Source of the DNA: Bryobacterales bacterium
GTDB lineage: Bacteria > Acidobacteriota > Terriglobia > Bryobacterales > Bryobacteraceae
Direction: 5' to 3'
DNA: 53,309 nucleotides
Assembly: GCA_020854055.1 (NCBI GenBank)
Contig: JADZGD010000058.1
Coordinates: forward strand, 1 to 53,309
The notes under the pieces were generated by a model. The model searched no databases. It was given only the letters and a program-made list of their open reading frames with translations, and was not told the DNA's origin. The position numbers and the translations under genes are program-made. Positions 45,077-53,309 of the stretch are shown one piece after another. Numbering within the stretch: the first letter of the stretch is position 1; each line of letters starts with the position of its first letter.

Positions 45077-46226
45077 TCCGAGGGGAGTGCTCACCGGCAC
45101 GCACTTCCTCGATGGCGACCATGCCTGCTGTGAAGGTGCCCTGGCCGCCGGCGCCCGTTTCGCTTCCGGCTATCCCATTACGCCTTCCACCGAAGTTGTC
45201 GAACGTTTTGCGGCACGCATCCCCACCGTGGGCGGGACGTTTATTCAAATGGAAGACGAACTCGCGGCGTCGATTACCTTGCAGGGCGCCGTTTGGGGGG
45301 GAGCCAAGGCGTTCACCGTCACTTCCGGCCCAGGCTTCTCGCTGATGATGGAGCACGTGGGTTACGCCGTGATGACCGAAACGCCCTGTGTATTCGTGAA
45401 CGTCCAACGCGGCGGACCCTCCACCGGCCTGCCTACCCTGCCCGCCCAGGCCGACATGATGCAGGCCCGTTGGGGCTCCCACGGCGACTACCAGATCATC
45501 GCCCTCTGCCCGAAGTCCCCCCAGGAGTGCTTCGACCTCACCATCACCGCGTTCAATCTGGCCGAGCAATACCGCACGCCCGTCTTCGTAATGATGGACG
45601 AGTGCGTGGGCCATATGACCGAGAAGGTCATCATCCCGCCCGCCGGGCAGATCGAGATCACGCCGCGCCGCTATACCACCGCCGCGCCCGATCAGTTCCA
45701 GCCGTACGCCACCGGCTCGGACCTGGTTCCCGACGTTCCGCCGATCGCCTCCGGCTACAGTTTCCATATCACCGGCCTGACGCATGATGAACGCGGTTAC
45801 CCATCGATGACACCAGAGACGCAGGATCATCTGGTTCGGCGCCTGCAAGACAAAATTCTGAATGCGGTCGAAAAGATCACCCTGACCGAAGAAGAAAACC
45901 TTAACGATGCCGAAGTCGTGGTCGTCTCCTACGGAATCACCTCCCGGGTCGCCCAGCGCGCCATCGACCTGGCCCGGGCCAAGGGGATTCGCGCCGGCAA
46001 GCTGCGATTGATCACCGCCTGGCCTTTTCCGGACTTCAAGTTCCGTGCGCTGGCCTCAAACGGAGTCCGCGCATTCGTTGTTCCGGAACTGAATCTGGGT
46101 CAAATGGCGCGTGAAGTTCAGCGCGCAGCGGGCGGCCAGAGCCGCGTCATCCCCGTCACGCACGCCGGCGGCAATGTACATCAGCCCGAGCAGATTCTCC
46201 GGGCAATCGAAGAGGCCCTACTCTAA
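45066..46226 (+). CDS. korA: 2-Oxoacid:ferredoxin oxidoreductase alpha subunit
   Basis: 386 residues from ATG 45066 (MQSDPRGVLTGTHFLDGDHA). It has the pyruvate:ferredoxin-oxidoreductase-like alpha fold: ACCEGALAAGARFASGYPIT, PSTEVVERFA, QMEDELAASITLQGAVWGGA, FTVTSGPGFSLMMEHVGYAV and a domain II region VVVSYGITSRVAQRA. The substrate 2-oxoglutarate is the usual one for the KorDABC order, but a branched-chain oxoacid cannot be excluded. It overlaps korD by 11 bases, and its stop overlaps the korB start (TAATG). Confidence 0.93.
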   Translation: MQSDPRGVLTGTHFLDGDHACCEGALAAGARFASGYPITPSTEVVERFAARIPTVGGTFIQMEDELAASITLQGAVWGGAKAFTVTSGPGFSLMMEHVGYAVMTETPCVFVNVQRGGPSTGLPTLPAQADMMQARWGSHGDYQIIALCPKSPQECFDLTITAFNLAEQYRTPVFVMMDECVGHMTEKVIIPPAGQIEITPRRYTTAAPDQFQPYATGSDLVPDVPPIASGYSFHITGLTHDERGYPSMTPETQDHLVRRLQDKILNAVEKITLTEEENLNDAEVVVVSYGITSRVAQRAIDLARAKGIRAGKLRLITAWPFPDFKFRALASNGVRAFVVPELNLGQMAREVQRAAGGQSRVIPVTHAGGNVHQPEQILRAIEEALL

Positions 46227-47104
46227 TGGCAACCACCATCGACGTTCCCGTCCCGGGAAATCTTGTCGAACCCTTCCTACGCTCCGAACGCATTCCCCAT
46301 ATCTGGTGTCCTGGCTGCGGAATCGGGACTACGGTCAACTGTTTCGCCCGCGCCCTGCTGAACACGAAGAAGGATCTCCGCAAGGTGGCCGTCGTGTCCG
46401 GCATCGGCTGCACCGGCCGGGTGGCCGGCTATGTCAAGCTCGATTCGTTCCACACCACCCACGGCCGCGCCATTCCGTTCGCCACCGGGCTTAAGCTCTC
46501 AAGGCCGGACATCGACGTGGTCGTCTACTCCGGAGACGGCGACCTGTTCGCGATCGGCGGCAACCACCTGATCCATGCCGCCCGGCGCAATATCAACCTC
46601 AAGGTCATCTGCGTCAACAACCTGATCTACGCCATGACCGGCGGCCAGACCGGACCGGCCACGCCGGAAGATGCCATCACCGCCACGGCACCCTTCGGCG
46701 CCTATGAGCCGGCCTTTAACATGCCGCAACTGGTGGAAGCCGCCGGCGCGTCCTATGTGGCCCGCTGGACCACCTACCACGTGAAACAACTCGAACGCTC
46801 CATGACCGAAATGCTCAGCCATGACGGCTTCAGCTTTATCGAGGTGCTCTCGCCCTGCCCCACGCTCTACCAGCGCCGCAACAAGATGGGCGACGGTCTG
46901 GACGCCATGAAGTTCTACAAGGAAAAGAGCAAGGTTCGCCACGGCGCCCCCACCAGTGAGATCGGCCTTACCCGCGACGGCGAGATCGTCGTCGGTAAGT
47001 TCGTCGATCGCCAGCGCCCCGACTATGTCGAACTGATGCGCCGGCAACTGCGCGAGCACCTGGGCGAACGATTCATCAACGACGGAGTCCCCACATGCTG
47101 CTAA
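46226..47104 (+). CDS. korB: 2-Oxoacid:ferredoxin oxidoreductase beta subunit (TPP binding)
   Basis: 292 residues. It has the TPP-binding beta subunit pattern: HIWCPGCGIGTTVNCFARAL, VSGIGCTGRVAGYVKLDSFH, THGRAIPFATGLKLSRPDID, YSGDGDLFAIGGNH (Mg-TPP motif GDGD) and NNLIYAMTGGQTGPATPED. Cysteines in the WCPGCG motif and later may bind a cluster, as in related enzymes. The start overlaps the korA stop, and its end overlaps korC by 10 bases. The C-terminus ends in Cys-Cys. Confidence 0.94.
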   Translation: MATTIDVPVPGNLVEPFLRSERIPHIWCPGCGIGTTVNCFARALLNTKKDLRKVAVVSGIGCTGRVAGYVKLDSFHTTHGRAIPFATGLKLSRPDIDVVVYSGDGDLFAIGGNHLIHAARRNINLKVICVNNLIYAMTGGQTGPATPEDAITATAPFGAYEPAFNMPQLVEAAGASYVARWTTYHVKQLERSMTEMLSHDGFSFIEVLSPCPTLYQRRNKMGDGLDAMKFYKEKSKVRHGAPTSEIGLTRDGEIVVGKFVDRQRPDYVELMRRQLREHLGERFINDGVPTCC

Positions 47105-47697
47105 CCGAAATTCGGATCGCCGGATTCGGCGGCCAGGGTGTGATCCTGGCCGCCAGTGTCATCGGCAAGGCAAAGTCCATCTTTGAGGGAGGCTTCGCCA
47201 CGATGACCCAGAGCTTCGGGCCTGAGGCCCGTGGCGGAGCCTGCAGTGCCCAGGTCATTCTTTCCGACAACCCGATCCTCTATCCTTACGTCACTCGGCC
47301 CGACGTCCTGATCACGATGTCGCAGGAAGCCTTCACGCGCTTCAGCCCCGAACTGAAGCCCGGCGGGATCCTGATTGTCGAGCACGACCTCGTGCGGATC
47401 ACCACCCTTTCCGGCGACGTCCGTGTCTACAGCGTCCCGGCCACCCGCCTGGCTGAAGAACTGGGCCGCAAGATGGTCCTGAACATCGTCATGACCGGCT
47501 TTTTCGGGGCAGTCACCCAACTGGCCGATGAGGATAGCTTGCGTAAAGCAGTAGCCGACTCGGTGCCCGCAGCGTTCCGTGAATTGAACCGTAAGGCATT
47601 CGACAATGGCTACAAATACGGTATCAACCTGCTGGAACGGTTGGCGGACTCCCCCAACGGGGAAGCCGACGAGCTGATCTCGCTACTTGAAGTCTGA
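47095..47697 (+). CDS. korC: 2-Oxoacid:ferredoxin oxidoreductase gamma subunit
   Basis: 200 residues. The gamma subunit pattern is clear: IRIAGFGGQGVILAASVIGK, TQSFGPEARGGACSAQVILS and RPDVLITMSQEAF. It completes a four-subunit enzyme, with the order delta-alpha-beta-gamma (korDABC) and each junction overlapping. The enzyme links 2-oxoglutarate to reduced ferredoxin in either direction (anaerobic TCA variants, reductive TCA). The next gene, a GT2, starts 66 bases later. Confidence 0.93.
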   Translation: MLLTEIRIAGFGGQGVILAASVIGKAKSIFEGGFATMTQSFGPEARGGACSAQVILSDNPILYPYVTRPDVLITMSQEAFTRFSPELKPGGILIVEHDLVRITTLSGDVRVYSVPATRLAEELGRKMVLNIVMTGFFGAVTQLADEDSLRKAVADSVPAAFRELNRKAFDNGYKYGINLLERLADSPNGEADELISLLEV

Positions 47698-47763
47698 ACG
47701 TTTGAATGCCCGTGAAACCGAAGGCCTGCCCTACAATGAAAGGTACTTACCTGCTGCCGATTC

Positions 47764-48444
47764 ATGTACAAAGGCCTCCAGATCACCGTCATCATCCCCT
47801 GCCTGAACGAGGAGCAAGGTATCGAGCAGGTTCTCATCCGCATGCCGTCGTTCGTGGATGAGATCATCGTCGTCGATAATAATTCCACGGACCGCACCGC
47901 CGACGTAGCTCGGCGCCTTGGCGCGAAAGTAATTCGTGAAACAGTTCGAGGCTACGGCCGGAGTTACAAGAAAGGATTCGCCGAAGCCTGTGGCGATGTC
48001 ATTGTCACTCTCGACGGCGACCACAGCTACCCGCCCGATGCCATCTCCTACCTGCTCGAAGCCTTCCTGCACTTGAAAGCTGATTTTCTCAATGCTTCGC
48101 GGTTCCCGGTGCGCGATCGCGCCTCCATGAGCCTCAAGCATCATCTTGGCAACCTGGTTCTTTCGCTGGCCCTGTCCGTTCTCTACTTTCGCTGGGTTCG
48201 CGACTCCCAATCCGGCATGTGGGTCTTCCGGCGCTCCATCCTGGAGCACATGAATCTGGAGTCCGACAGCATGGCTTTCTCCGAAGAAATCAAAATTGAA
48301 GCCCTGCGCAACCCGAAGGTCCGCTTCGAGGAGATTTCCATTCTTTATTCGTCTCGCCTGGGTGAAATCAAACTCAATCCCTGGCGGGACGGCATGTACA
48401 ATCTGTACTTTCTCGCGCGGAAGCGCTTCGGACGGCGGTCCTGA
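47764..48444 (+). CDS. GT2 glycosyltransferase, dolichol-phosphate-mannose-synthase-like
   Basis: 226 residues. The GT-A fold is shown by VTVIIPCLNEEQGIEQVLIR, read as ITVIIPCLNEE, plus DEIIVVDNNSTDRTADVARR, VRGYGRSYKKGFAEACGDVI and VTLDGDHSYPPDAISYLL (DXD-type DGD). This is the DPM1-like class that transfers a sugar to polyprenyl phosphate. No C-terminal membrane domain is present; the last part (HHLGNLVLSLALSVLYFRWV) is one hydrophobic helix. It begins the second glycan transcript block, just after korC. Confidence 0.87.
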   Translation: MYKGLQITVIIPCLNEEQGIEQVLIRMPSFVDEIIVVDNNSTDRTADVARRLGAKVIRETVRGYGRSYKKGFAEACGDVIVTLDGDHSYPPDAISYLLEAFLHLKADFLNASRFPVRDRASMSLKHHLGNLVLSLALSVLYFRWVRDSQSGMWVFRRSILEHMNLESDSMAFSEEIKIEALRNPKVRFEEISILYSSRLGEIKLNPWRDGMYNLYFLARKRFGRRS

Positions 48445-48447
48445 ACC

Positions 48448-49440
48448 GTGTCCATGGAAGACAACAAGGTCACGGCGGTGATACCAAACTGGAACCGCCG
48501 CGCTCTCGTTGAACGTTTAGTGAAACAATTATCGGCTCAGAGCTATCCAATCGAGGAGATTCTCGTCGTCGATAACGGTTCATCGGATGGCTCGCCGGAA
48601 GCCGCCGAAAGGCTCGGCTGCCGCGTCCTGCGGCTGGAAAGCAACTGTGGCTTTGCCCACGCAGTCAACTTAGGAATTCGAAACGCTATTTCCGGTTGGG
48701 TGGCGATACTCAATAACGATGTGGAGGTTCCCTCGGGGTGGCTCGAGCAGATGATGACAGCGGCCGCGAATTCACCCGGCGTCAGTTATGCCGCCGGCAA
48801 ACTGTTCCGGCGCGGTTCCACGACGATCGACGCGACCTTCGATCTTATCGCCCGGTCCGGATGCGCCTGGCGGGCGGGAAATGGCCGGGTGGATTCCACG
48901 GCTTGGAATCGTCCCCGGCGGGCTCCGATTCTGCCTCTGACCGCGGCGCTCTGCCGCCGCAATCTGTTCGATCGTGTCGGTTACCTGGATGAGCAGTTTG
49001 AATCCTATCTGGAAGATGTCGACTTCGGCATTCGGTGCGCTCTTCATGGCGAACAGGGTTTGTACGTACCCTCCGCAGCGGGATGGCACGAGGGTAGCGC
49101 GACCCTCGGTGTGTGGCATCAGGACACAGTGCGCCGCATATCCCGCAATCAGGTTCTGCTCGTCGCTAAGCATTACCCCAACAACTGGATACGATGGTAT
49201 GGGTGGCCGGTTTTGGTAGGCCAGTTGCTTTGGGGATTAGTGGCAGCCAGACATGGATGTGCCGGATCGTTCCTGCGAGGAAAACTCGAGGGCATCCGGC
49301 TCTGGCGCAAGGTCCGGCATCCGCAGACAGACCATGAGCGGTTCAGGCGGTTTATTGAACAAAGCGAACGGCAGATTCGCGAGTTAGGGACCGAGACGGG
49401 GTTCGACCGTTATTGGCGGGTGTATTTTTCTCTGACATGA
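48448..49440 (+). CDS. GT2 glycosyltransferase, rhamnosyltransferase-like
   Basis: 330 residues from GTG 48448, 3 bases after the previous stop; an ATG two codons later is an alternative. The fold shows VTAVIPNWNRRALVERLVKQ, EILVVDNGSSDGSPEAAERL, NCGFAHAVNLGIRNAISGWV and ILNNDVEVPSGWL. The acceptor motif is LEDVDFGIRCALHG. A C-terminal amphipathic region (VLVGQLLWGLVAARHGCAGS) probably lies on the membrane. The donor and acceptor are unknown. The stop overlaps the next gene (ATGA). Confidence 0.88.
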   Translation: MSMEDNKVTAVIPNWNRRALVERLVKQLSAQSYPIEEILVVDNGSSDGSPEAAERLGCRVLRLESNCGFAHAVNLGIRNAISGWVAILNNDVEVPSGWLEQMMTAAANSPGVSYAAGKLFRRGSTTIDATFDLIARSGCAWRAGNGRVDSTAWNRPRRAPILPLTAALCRRNLFDRVGYLDEQFESYLEDVDFGIRCALHGEQGLYVPSAAGWHEGSATLGVWHQDTVRRISRNQVLLVAKHYPNNWIRWYGWPVLVGQLLWGLVAARHGCAGSFLRGKLEGIRLWRKVRHPQTDHERFRRFIEQSERQIRELGTETGFDRYWRVYFSLT

Positions 49441-50396
49441 ACGATGTCGGCGTGGCCATCGTGGCCTTCAATTCCGATCAGGTGATCGGCAAGTGTCTTG
49501 ACGCTTGCCTCGCGCACGGTCTTTCGCGCATCGTCGTTATCGATAACGCGAGCGATGACTCCACACGCCTGGCTGTTCTGCGCCGCCCCGGCGTCCAATT
49601 GATATCGAACGCGTCCAATCACGGTTTTGCCGGCGGCGTCAACCAGGCGATGCGGATCCTTGATACTCCCCTGGTGTGGGTCTTGAATCCGGACGTCGTG
49701 ATTCGGAATGGGCCTCATTCGCTGGCGCGGGAATTTGCCGACCCGGTGGTCGGCGCCGCCTGCGGTCTGCTTGAACATGAGGATGGACGGGCACAACGGG
49801 GCTTTACACTGCGTACGTTTCCCACTCCGGCGGCGCTCGCTTTTGAAGTTCTCGGCTGGAATCGCCTGTTTCCTTCGAACCCGGTAAACCGTTTGTACCG
49901 TTGTCTCGGCCTTCCCTTCGACTCGCCATGCGATGTCGAGCAACCGGCGGGAGCCTTTCTGCTGGTGCGTCGCGAAGCTTGGCAGAGGATCGGCGGCTTC
50001 GATGAACAGTTCACGCCGGTATGGTTTGAAGACGTGGACTTCTGCCTGCGATTGGCGCGTGGCGGCTACAGGATCCGTTTTTCGCCCGCCGTTCGAGCCC
50101 GGCATGCGGGTGGGCATTCGGTTGGGCAGGTATCACGAAAATGCCAACAACTATACTGGTATGGTAGCCTGCTAAGGTACGCCGCGAAGCATTTTCGCCC
50201 CGCAGGGAAGCGGGTTGTGTGCGCGGCGGTCGTCGTTGGGTCCGTGCCCCGCATGCTCGTCGGGGTGTTCCTCGAACGGAGTCTGGAGCCGCTGGCAGTT
50301 TTCGGAAATGTGATTCGGCTGGCGGGGCGATGCCTGTTTTCCGGTCGTATGGAGGACGCAGCGGTATCACGAGAGACCGGTGCGGCGGTAGGGTGA
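49437..50396 (+). CDS. GT2 glycosyltransferase
   Basis: 319 residues from ATG 49437, overlapping the previous stop (ATGA). The motifs are VGVAIVAFNSDQVIGKCLDA, IVVIDNASDDSTRLAVLRRP, NHGFAGGVNQAMRIL, VWVLNPDVVIRNGPHSLA and WFEDVDFCLRLARGGYRI. It belongs to the same rhamnosyltransferase-like group as its neighbours, so these genes probably build successive linkages of one chain. Its C-terminal third (GSLLRYAAKHFRPAGKRVVC) is basic and hydrophobic. Confidence 0.87.
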   Translation: MNDVGVAIVAFNSDQVIGKCLDACLAHGLSRIVVIDNASDDSTRLAVLRRPGVQLISNASNHGFAGGVNQAMRILDTPLVWVLNPDVVIRNGPHSLAREFADPVVGAACGLLEHEDGRAQRGFTLRTFPTPAALAFEVLGWNRLFPSNPVNRLYRCLGLPFDSPCDVEQPAGAFLLVRREAWQRIGGFDEQFTPVWFEDVDFCLRLARGGYRIRFSPAVRARHAGGHSVGQVSRKCQQLYWYGSLLRYAAKHFRPAGKRVVCAAVVVGSVPRMLVGVFLERSLEPLAVFGNVIRLAGRCLFSGRMEDAAVSRETGAAVG

Positions 50397-50436
50397 CTAG
50401 CTCAAGATCGATGGTAAATTAACCAGTTCCACTTGC

Positions 50437-51471
50437 ATGTCCTGCAAAGTCTCCGTCACGATAGTGACCTACAACAGCGGCCGCTTCATCAAGCGATGCC
50501 TTGAATCCGTGCTTGCGCAAAAATTCGCCAGCAAGGAGATTATCGTCATCGACAATGCCTCTACCGACGGCACTCAGGACATCCTCGAACAATTTGAGGA
50601 TCGCTGCCAGATTTTCTATAACGACGAAAACGTCGGTTTTGCGGCAGCCCAGAACCAGGCCATCTCCGCTGCCCGTGGAGATTGGGTTCTAACCCTCAAC
50701 CCGGATGTCCTGCTGCTGGCCGGCTTCATCCAGGCTCTGTTCGACGCCGGGCATGTGCATTCGCGCATCGGATCGGTCTGCGGTAAACTGCTCACCATTC
50801 GCGCCTCCTTCGACCTGCCGGATAAACCGCTGGTGGACTCCACCGGAATCTACTTTACGCCGATGTTGCGCCACCTCGACCGCGGCAGCCAGGAGATCGA
50901 CAACGGGCATTACCTCAATTATGAATACGTCTTCGGCGCCACCGCCGCCGCCGCGCTCTATCGCCGGGAGATGATCGAAGACATCTCGATTGACGGCGAG
51001 TTCTTCGATCCGGATTTTTTCGTTTATCGCGAAGACGCCGATGTCGCCTGGCGCGCCCAATTGCTAGGCTGGCGCTGCATATATACGCCGCATGCCCGCG
51101 GTTATCACGTGCGAAACGTTCTTCCCGGCAACCGCCGCGCGCTGCCGCCGGCCATTAACATGCACTCGGTGAAGAATCGCTTCCTGATGCGGATCAAGAA
51201 CATCACCTTCGATGTCTACCGCCGGAATTTGCTCCCTATCCTGCTGCGCGACCTGGTCGTCATCGGATGCTGCATGGTGCGCGAACACACTTCCCTCAAG
51301 GCCTTCTGGTATCTCGGCAAGTCATGGAAGAGGGCCATCGCCCAGCGCCGCGAAATCATGGCCCGGCGCCGCGTGAACGACGAGTACCTGGCAAGCTGGT
51401 TTTCTTACCATCCGGTGAGCCGCCCTGCTCCCCGCCCCACCGCCCGAGTCGTCCGCGCGACCCGCGGCTAG
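50437..51471 (+). CDS. GT2 glycosyltransferase
   Basis: 344 residues from ATG 50437 (MSCKVSVTIVTYNSGRFIKR). Motifs are EIIVIDNASTDGTQDILEQF, NVGFAAAQNQAISAARGDWV, LTLNPDVLLLAGF and VYREDADVAWRAQLLGWRC, with YHVRNVLPGNRRALPP after the acceptor motif. The order matches the two preceding GT2 genes but the sequence is different enough to give another specificity. The 40-base gap from the preceding gene has no ribosome-binding site of note. Confidence 0.88.
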   Translation: MSCKVSVTIVTYNSGRFIKRCLESVLAQKFASKEIIVIDNASTDGTQDILEQFEDRCQIFYNDENVGFAAAQNQAISAARGDWVLTLNPDVLLLAGFIQALFDAGHVHSRIGSVCGKLLTIRASFDLPDKPLVDSTGIYFTPMLRHLDRGSQEIDNGHYLNYEYVFGATAAAALYRREMIEDISIDGEFFDPDFFVYREDADVAWRAQLLGWRCIYTPHARGYHVRNVLPGNRRALPPAINMHSVKNRFLMRIKNITFDVYRRNLLPILLRDLVVIGCCMVREHTSLKAFWYLGKSWKRAIAQRREIMARRRVNDEYLASWFSYHPVSRPAPRPTARVVRATRG

Positions 51472-51483
51472 ACTGGCCGGTCA

Positions 51484-52569
51484 GTGAAACGCAGCATCGC
51501 GATCCTCGGCACTCGTGGCGTACCGGCCAATTACGGCGGTTTTGAAACCTTCGCTGAGGAACTCGGCCGGCGTCTGGCAGCGCGGGGACATTACGTCACC
51601 GTCTATTGCCGCCAGCGTTACCCGGAGCCGGTCTATCTCGGTATCCACCGCCGCTATCTACCCACCATCCGGCACAAGTACTTCGACACCGCCGCCCACA
51701 CTTTTCTATCCACGCTCCATCTTCTGTTCCACCGTCACGATGTGATTCTGTACTGCAATGCAGCCAATGCGATCTTCACCGTGCTTCCACGCCTCGCCGG
51801 AATGCCCGTGGCGCTGAATGTCGACGGTATCGAGCGCCGCCGCAAAAAATGGAACGTTCTGGCACGCGGCTGGTATCGCGTATCGGAGCGCCTGTCAACC
51901 TGGTTGCCCAACGCCATCGTTACCGACGCCGTCAGTATTCAGGATTACTACCGCCAGCGCTACCACAAGTCCTCGGTGATGATCGCCTATGGCGCCGGGA
52001 CCGGCCGGGCCGCCACCGCCGAGGCGCTCCGCCTGCTCGGATTGGAGCCACGGCGCTACTTCCTCTATGTCACCCGCATGGAGCCTGAGAATAATCCGCT
52101 GATGGTCCGCCAGGCTTTCGAACAACTCGACACGGCAATGAAACTGGTGCTGGTAGGCGACGCCCCGTACGCATCGGAGTACATTGCCCGGGTTCGGGAT
52201 ACGCGCGACCCCCGCGTCATTATCCCGGGCGCTATCTACGGCCAGGGGTATAACGAACTTCAATCAAATTGCTTTGCCTATATCCATGCGGCCGAGGTGG
52301 GGGGAACTCATCCCGCGCTGATCGAAGCCATGGGACGCGGCGCCCTGGTCCTCTACCTGGATACACCGGAAAATGCGGAGGTGGCCGGTGGAGCCGCGAT
52401 ACCCTTCTCCGCCGGCCCCGCCGCTCTTACGGAGAAGATGCGGGACGCCATTGCTCTGAGTGAAGGTGAACTGGAAACCTGGAGGCGCCTTGCCGTCAAC
52501 CGTGTTCAGGAGCGTTACAGTTGGGACGCCGTCACCACCGCCTACGAAGAGTTGCTCGATTCAATCTGA
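51484..52569 (+). CDS. GT4-type glycosyltransferase, DUF1972 family
   Basis: 361 residues from GTG 51484 (MKRSIAILGTRGVPANYGGF). The N-terminus ILGTRGVPANYGGFETFAEE is the DUF1972 signature of a GT-B rhamnosyltransferase-like group. The C-terminal half is a Glycos_transf_1-like domain: RYFLYVTRMEPENNPLMVRQ, IPGAIYGQGYNELQSNCFAY and EVGGTHPALIEAMGRGALVL with its E-x7-E motif. The motif IAYGAGTGRA precedes it. It is the last glycan enzyme of the block, and alr follows after 27 bases. Confidence 0.88.
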   Translation: MKRSIAILGTRGVPANYGGFETFAEELGRRLAARGHYVTVYCRQRYPEPVYLGIHRRYLPTIRHKYFDTAAHTFLSTLHLLFHRHDVILYCNAANAIFTVLPRLAGMPVALNVDGIERRRKKWNVLARGWYRVSERLSTWLPNAIVTDAVSIQDYYRQRYHKSSVMIAYGAGTGRAATAEALRLLGLEPRRYFLYVTRMEPENNPLMVRQAFEQLDTAMKLVLVGDAPYASEYIARVRDTRDPRVIIPGAIYGQGYNELQSNCFAYIHAAEVGGTHPALIEAMGRGALVLYLDTPENAEVAGGAAIPFSAGPAALTEKMRDAIALSEGELETWRRLAVNRVQERYSWDAVTTAYEELLDSI

Positions 52570-52596
52570 ACGCCCCGGGCCATCGATAATGGAAGC

Positions 52597-53309
52597 ATGC
52601 CCAATCTCTTTCGTTCCTGGGTGGAAGTATCCCGCCAACAGATAGCCCTCAATTTTCGCGCCGTCAAAGCCACCGTCGGAAGCGGTGTGGAGGTAATGCC
52701 GGTAGTTAAGGCCGATGCCTACTGCCATGGAGCGATCGAAGTCTCGCGCGTCCTGGTGGCTGAGGGTGCCCGCTGGCTGGCGGTTTCCAACGTCGATGAA
52801 GGAGTGGCCCTTCGCCAGGCCGGCATCTCCACCCGCATCCTGGTCATGGCTGACTTTCTACCCGTGGAGCGCCCCGCCCTGGTGGAGCATGACCTCACGC
52901 CGGTGATTCATTCTCTCGATGCCATCGGCGAGTACGCCCGGCTCGCCGAGATCGTCGGCCGGCCCTTGCGCTATCACCTCAAACTCGACACCGGCATGGG
53001 CCGCCTCGGCACCCGCAGTGACGCGCAGGCGATCCACCAGGCCGTCAGGGCCGCGCCCGGAATTAAACTTGAGGGTCTGATGTCCCATCTCGCCTCGGCC
53101 GCCGATTTCGCCTCGGCGCAGACCGCTAACCAGATCGGCTGCTTCTCTACAATCTGCGACCAGTTGCGCGGCGCGGGCGTCAATGTAAGTTTGTGCCATC
53201 TGTCGAGCACCATTCCAATCGCCTATGGCCTCCGCCACGCCTGGTTGAGCATGGTACGCCCGGGTCACGCAATCTACGGTTATGTCTCACCGGCCCGCGG
53301 CTCCGCCCC
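52597..53309 (+). CDS. alr: Alanine racemase, 3' end beyond the window
   Basis: At least 237 residues; the gene leaves the window at the right edge. Alanine racemase is a PLP enzyme that makes D-alanine for peptidoglycan. The PLP lysine is Lys38 in VVKADAYCHGAIEV; other alanine racemases have G at the place of Cys43 (KADAYGHG), so this is an odd substitution. LKLDTGMGRLGTR, GLMSHLASA and RPGHAIYGYVSP match the TIM-barrel part. The C-terminal catalytic Tyr domain lies outside the window. It starts 27 bases after the GT4 gene and may be on the same transcript. Confidence 0.93.
   Translation, partial: MPNLFRSWVEVSRQQIALNFRAVKATVGSGVEVMPVVKADAYCHGAIEVSRVLVAEGARWLAVSNVDEGVALRQAGISTRILVMADFLPVERPALVEHDLTPVIHSLDAIGEYARLAEIVGRPLRYHLKLDTGMGRLGTRSDAQAIHQAVRAAPGIKLEGLMSHLASAADFASAQTANQIGCFSTICDQLRGAGVNVSLCHLSSTIPIAYGLRHAWLSMVRPGHAIYGYVSPARGSA

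Overview
The window is GC-rich chromosomal DNA, gene-dense on both strands, with no phage or insertion-sequence genes. The gene content suggests an acidobacterium of the Solibacter/Bryobacter kind. The pointers are a proline-rich protein with repeated GEFTRMF motifs beside type VI secretion genes, LytS/LytTR signalling, M81 and GH106-like enzymes, and a gluconate-dehydrogenase-type GMC/multihaem module. This assignment is inference from family patterns; no 16S gene is present.

Layout. (1) 1-7044: part of a type VI secretion locus. tssK-tssL-tssM run leftwards. A divergent pair encodes a repeat protein (degenerate kinase lobe, GEFTRMF repeats, C-terminal membrane anchor) and a PrmC-like methyltransferase, and a second tssK follows. 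(2) 7130-11803: prfB with an intact programmed +1 frameshift, a Sua5/YrdC gene and a LytS/LytR-type two-component pair. (3) 11804-12370: a cold-shock gene with a long leader that contains a terminator-like hairpin. (4) 12382-17066, minus strand: small membrane or secreted proteins, then an hslV-hslU-lipoprotein-FAH hydrolase operon. (5) 17140-25746: two glycosidases (GH106-like and six-hairpin), an M81 metallopeptidase and a secreted subtilase, a catabolic block. (6) 26022-27909: tatA, HU and recA. (7) 28022-31236: a predicted periplasmic dehydrogenase made of a Tat-exported small subunit, a GMC flavoprotein and a nine-haem cytochrome c. (8) 31233-38718: typA, tRNA-Arg(CCT), purD, mnmG, rsmG, two parS sites, parA, parB and tRNA-Met(CAT), an arrangement often found near a chromosome origin, although no oriC or dnaA is seen. 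(9) 38719-53309: a surface-glycan cluster with a Wzt-type ABC ATPase, a coiled-coil methyltransferase, a fused GT2-GT4 protein, four more GT2 enzymes and a GT4. It is interrupted by a complete korDABC 2-oxoacid:ferredoxin oxidoreductase operon and is followed by alr, which runs off the right edge.

How the genes work together. Translational coupling is frequent: stop and start codons overlap in TAATG, ATGA or GTGA junctions within the T6SS pair, the LytS/LytR pair, the dehydrogenase operon, the kor operon and the glycan operon. The most unusual items are the T6SS-associated GEFTRMF repeat protein with its coupled methyltransferase and duplicated TssK. Next are typA, which has no ATG, GTG or TTG in front of its P-loop, and the promoter-bearing non-coding stretch before the glycan cluster, which has an ideal ribosome-binding site but no normal start codon.
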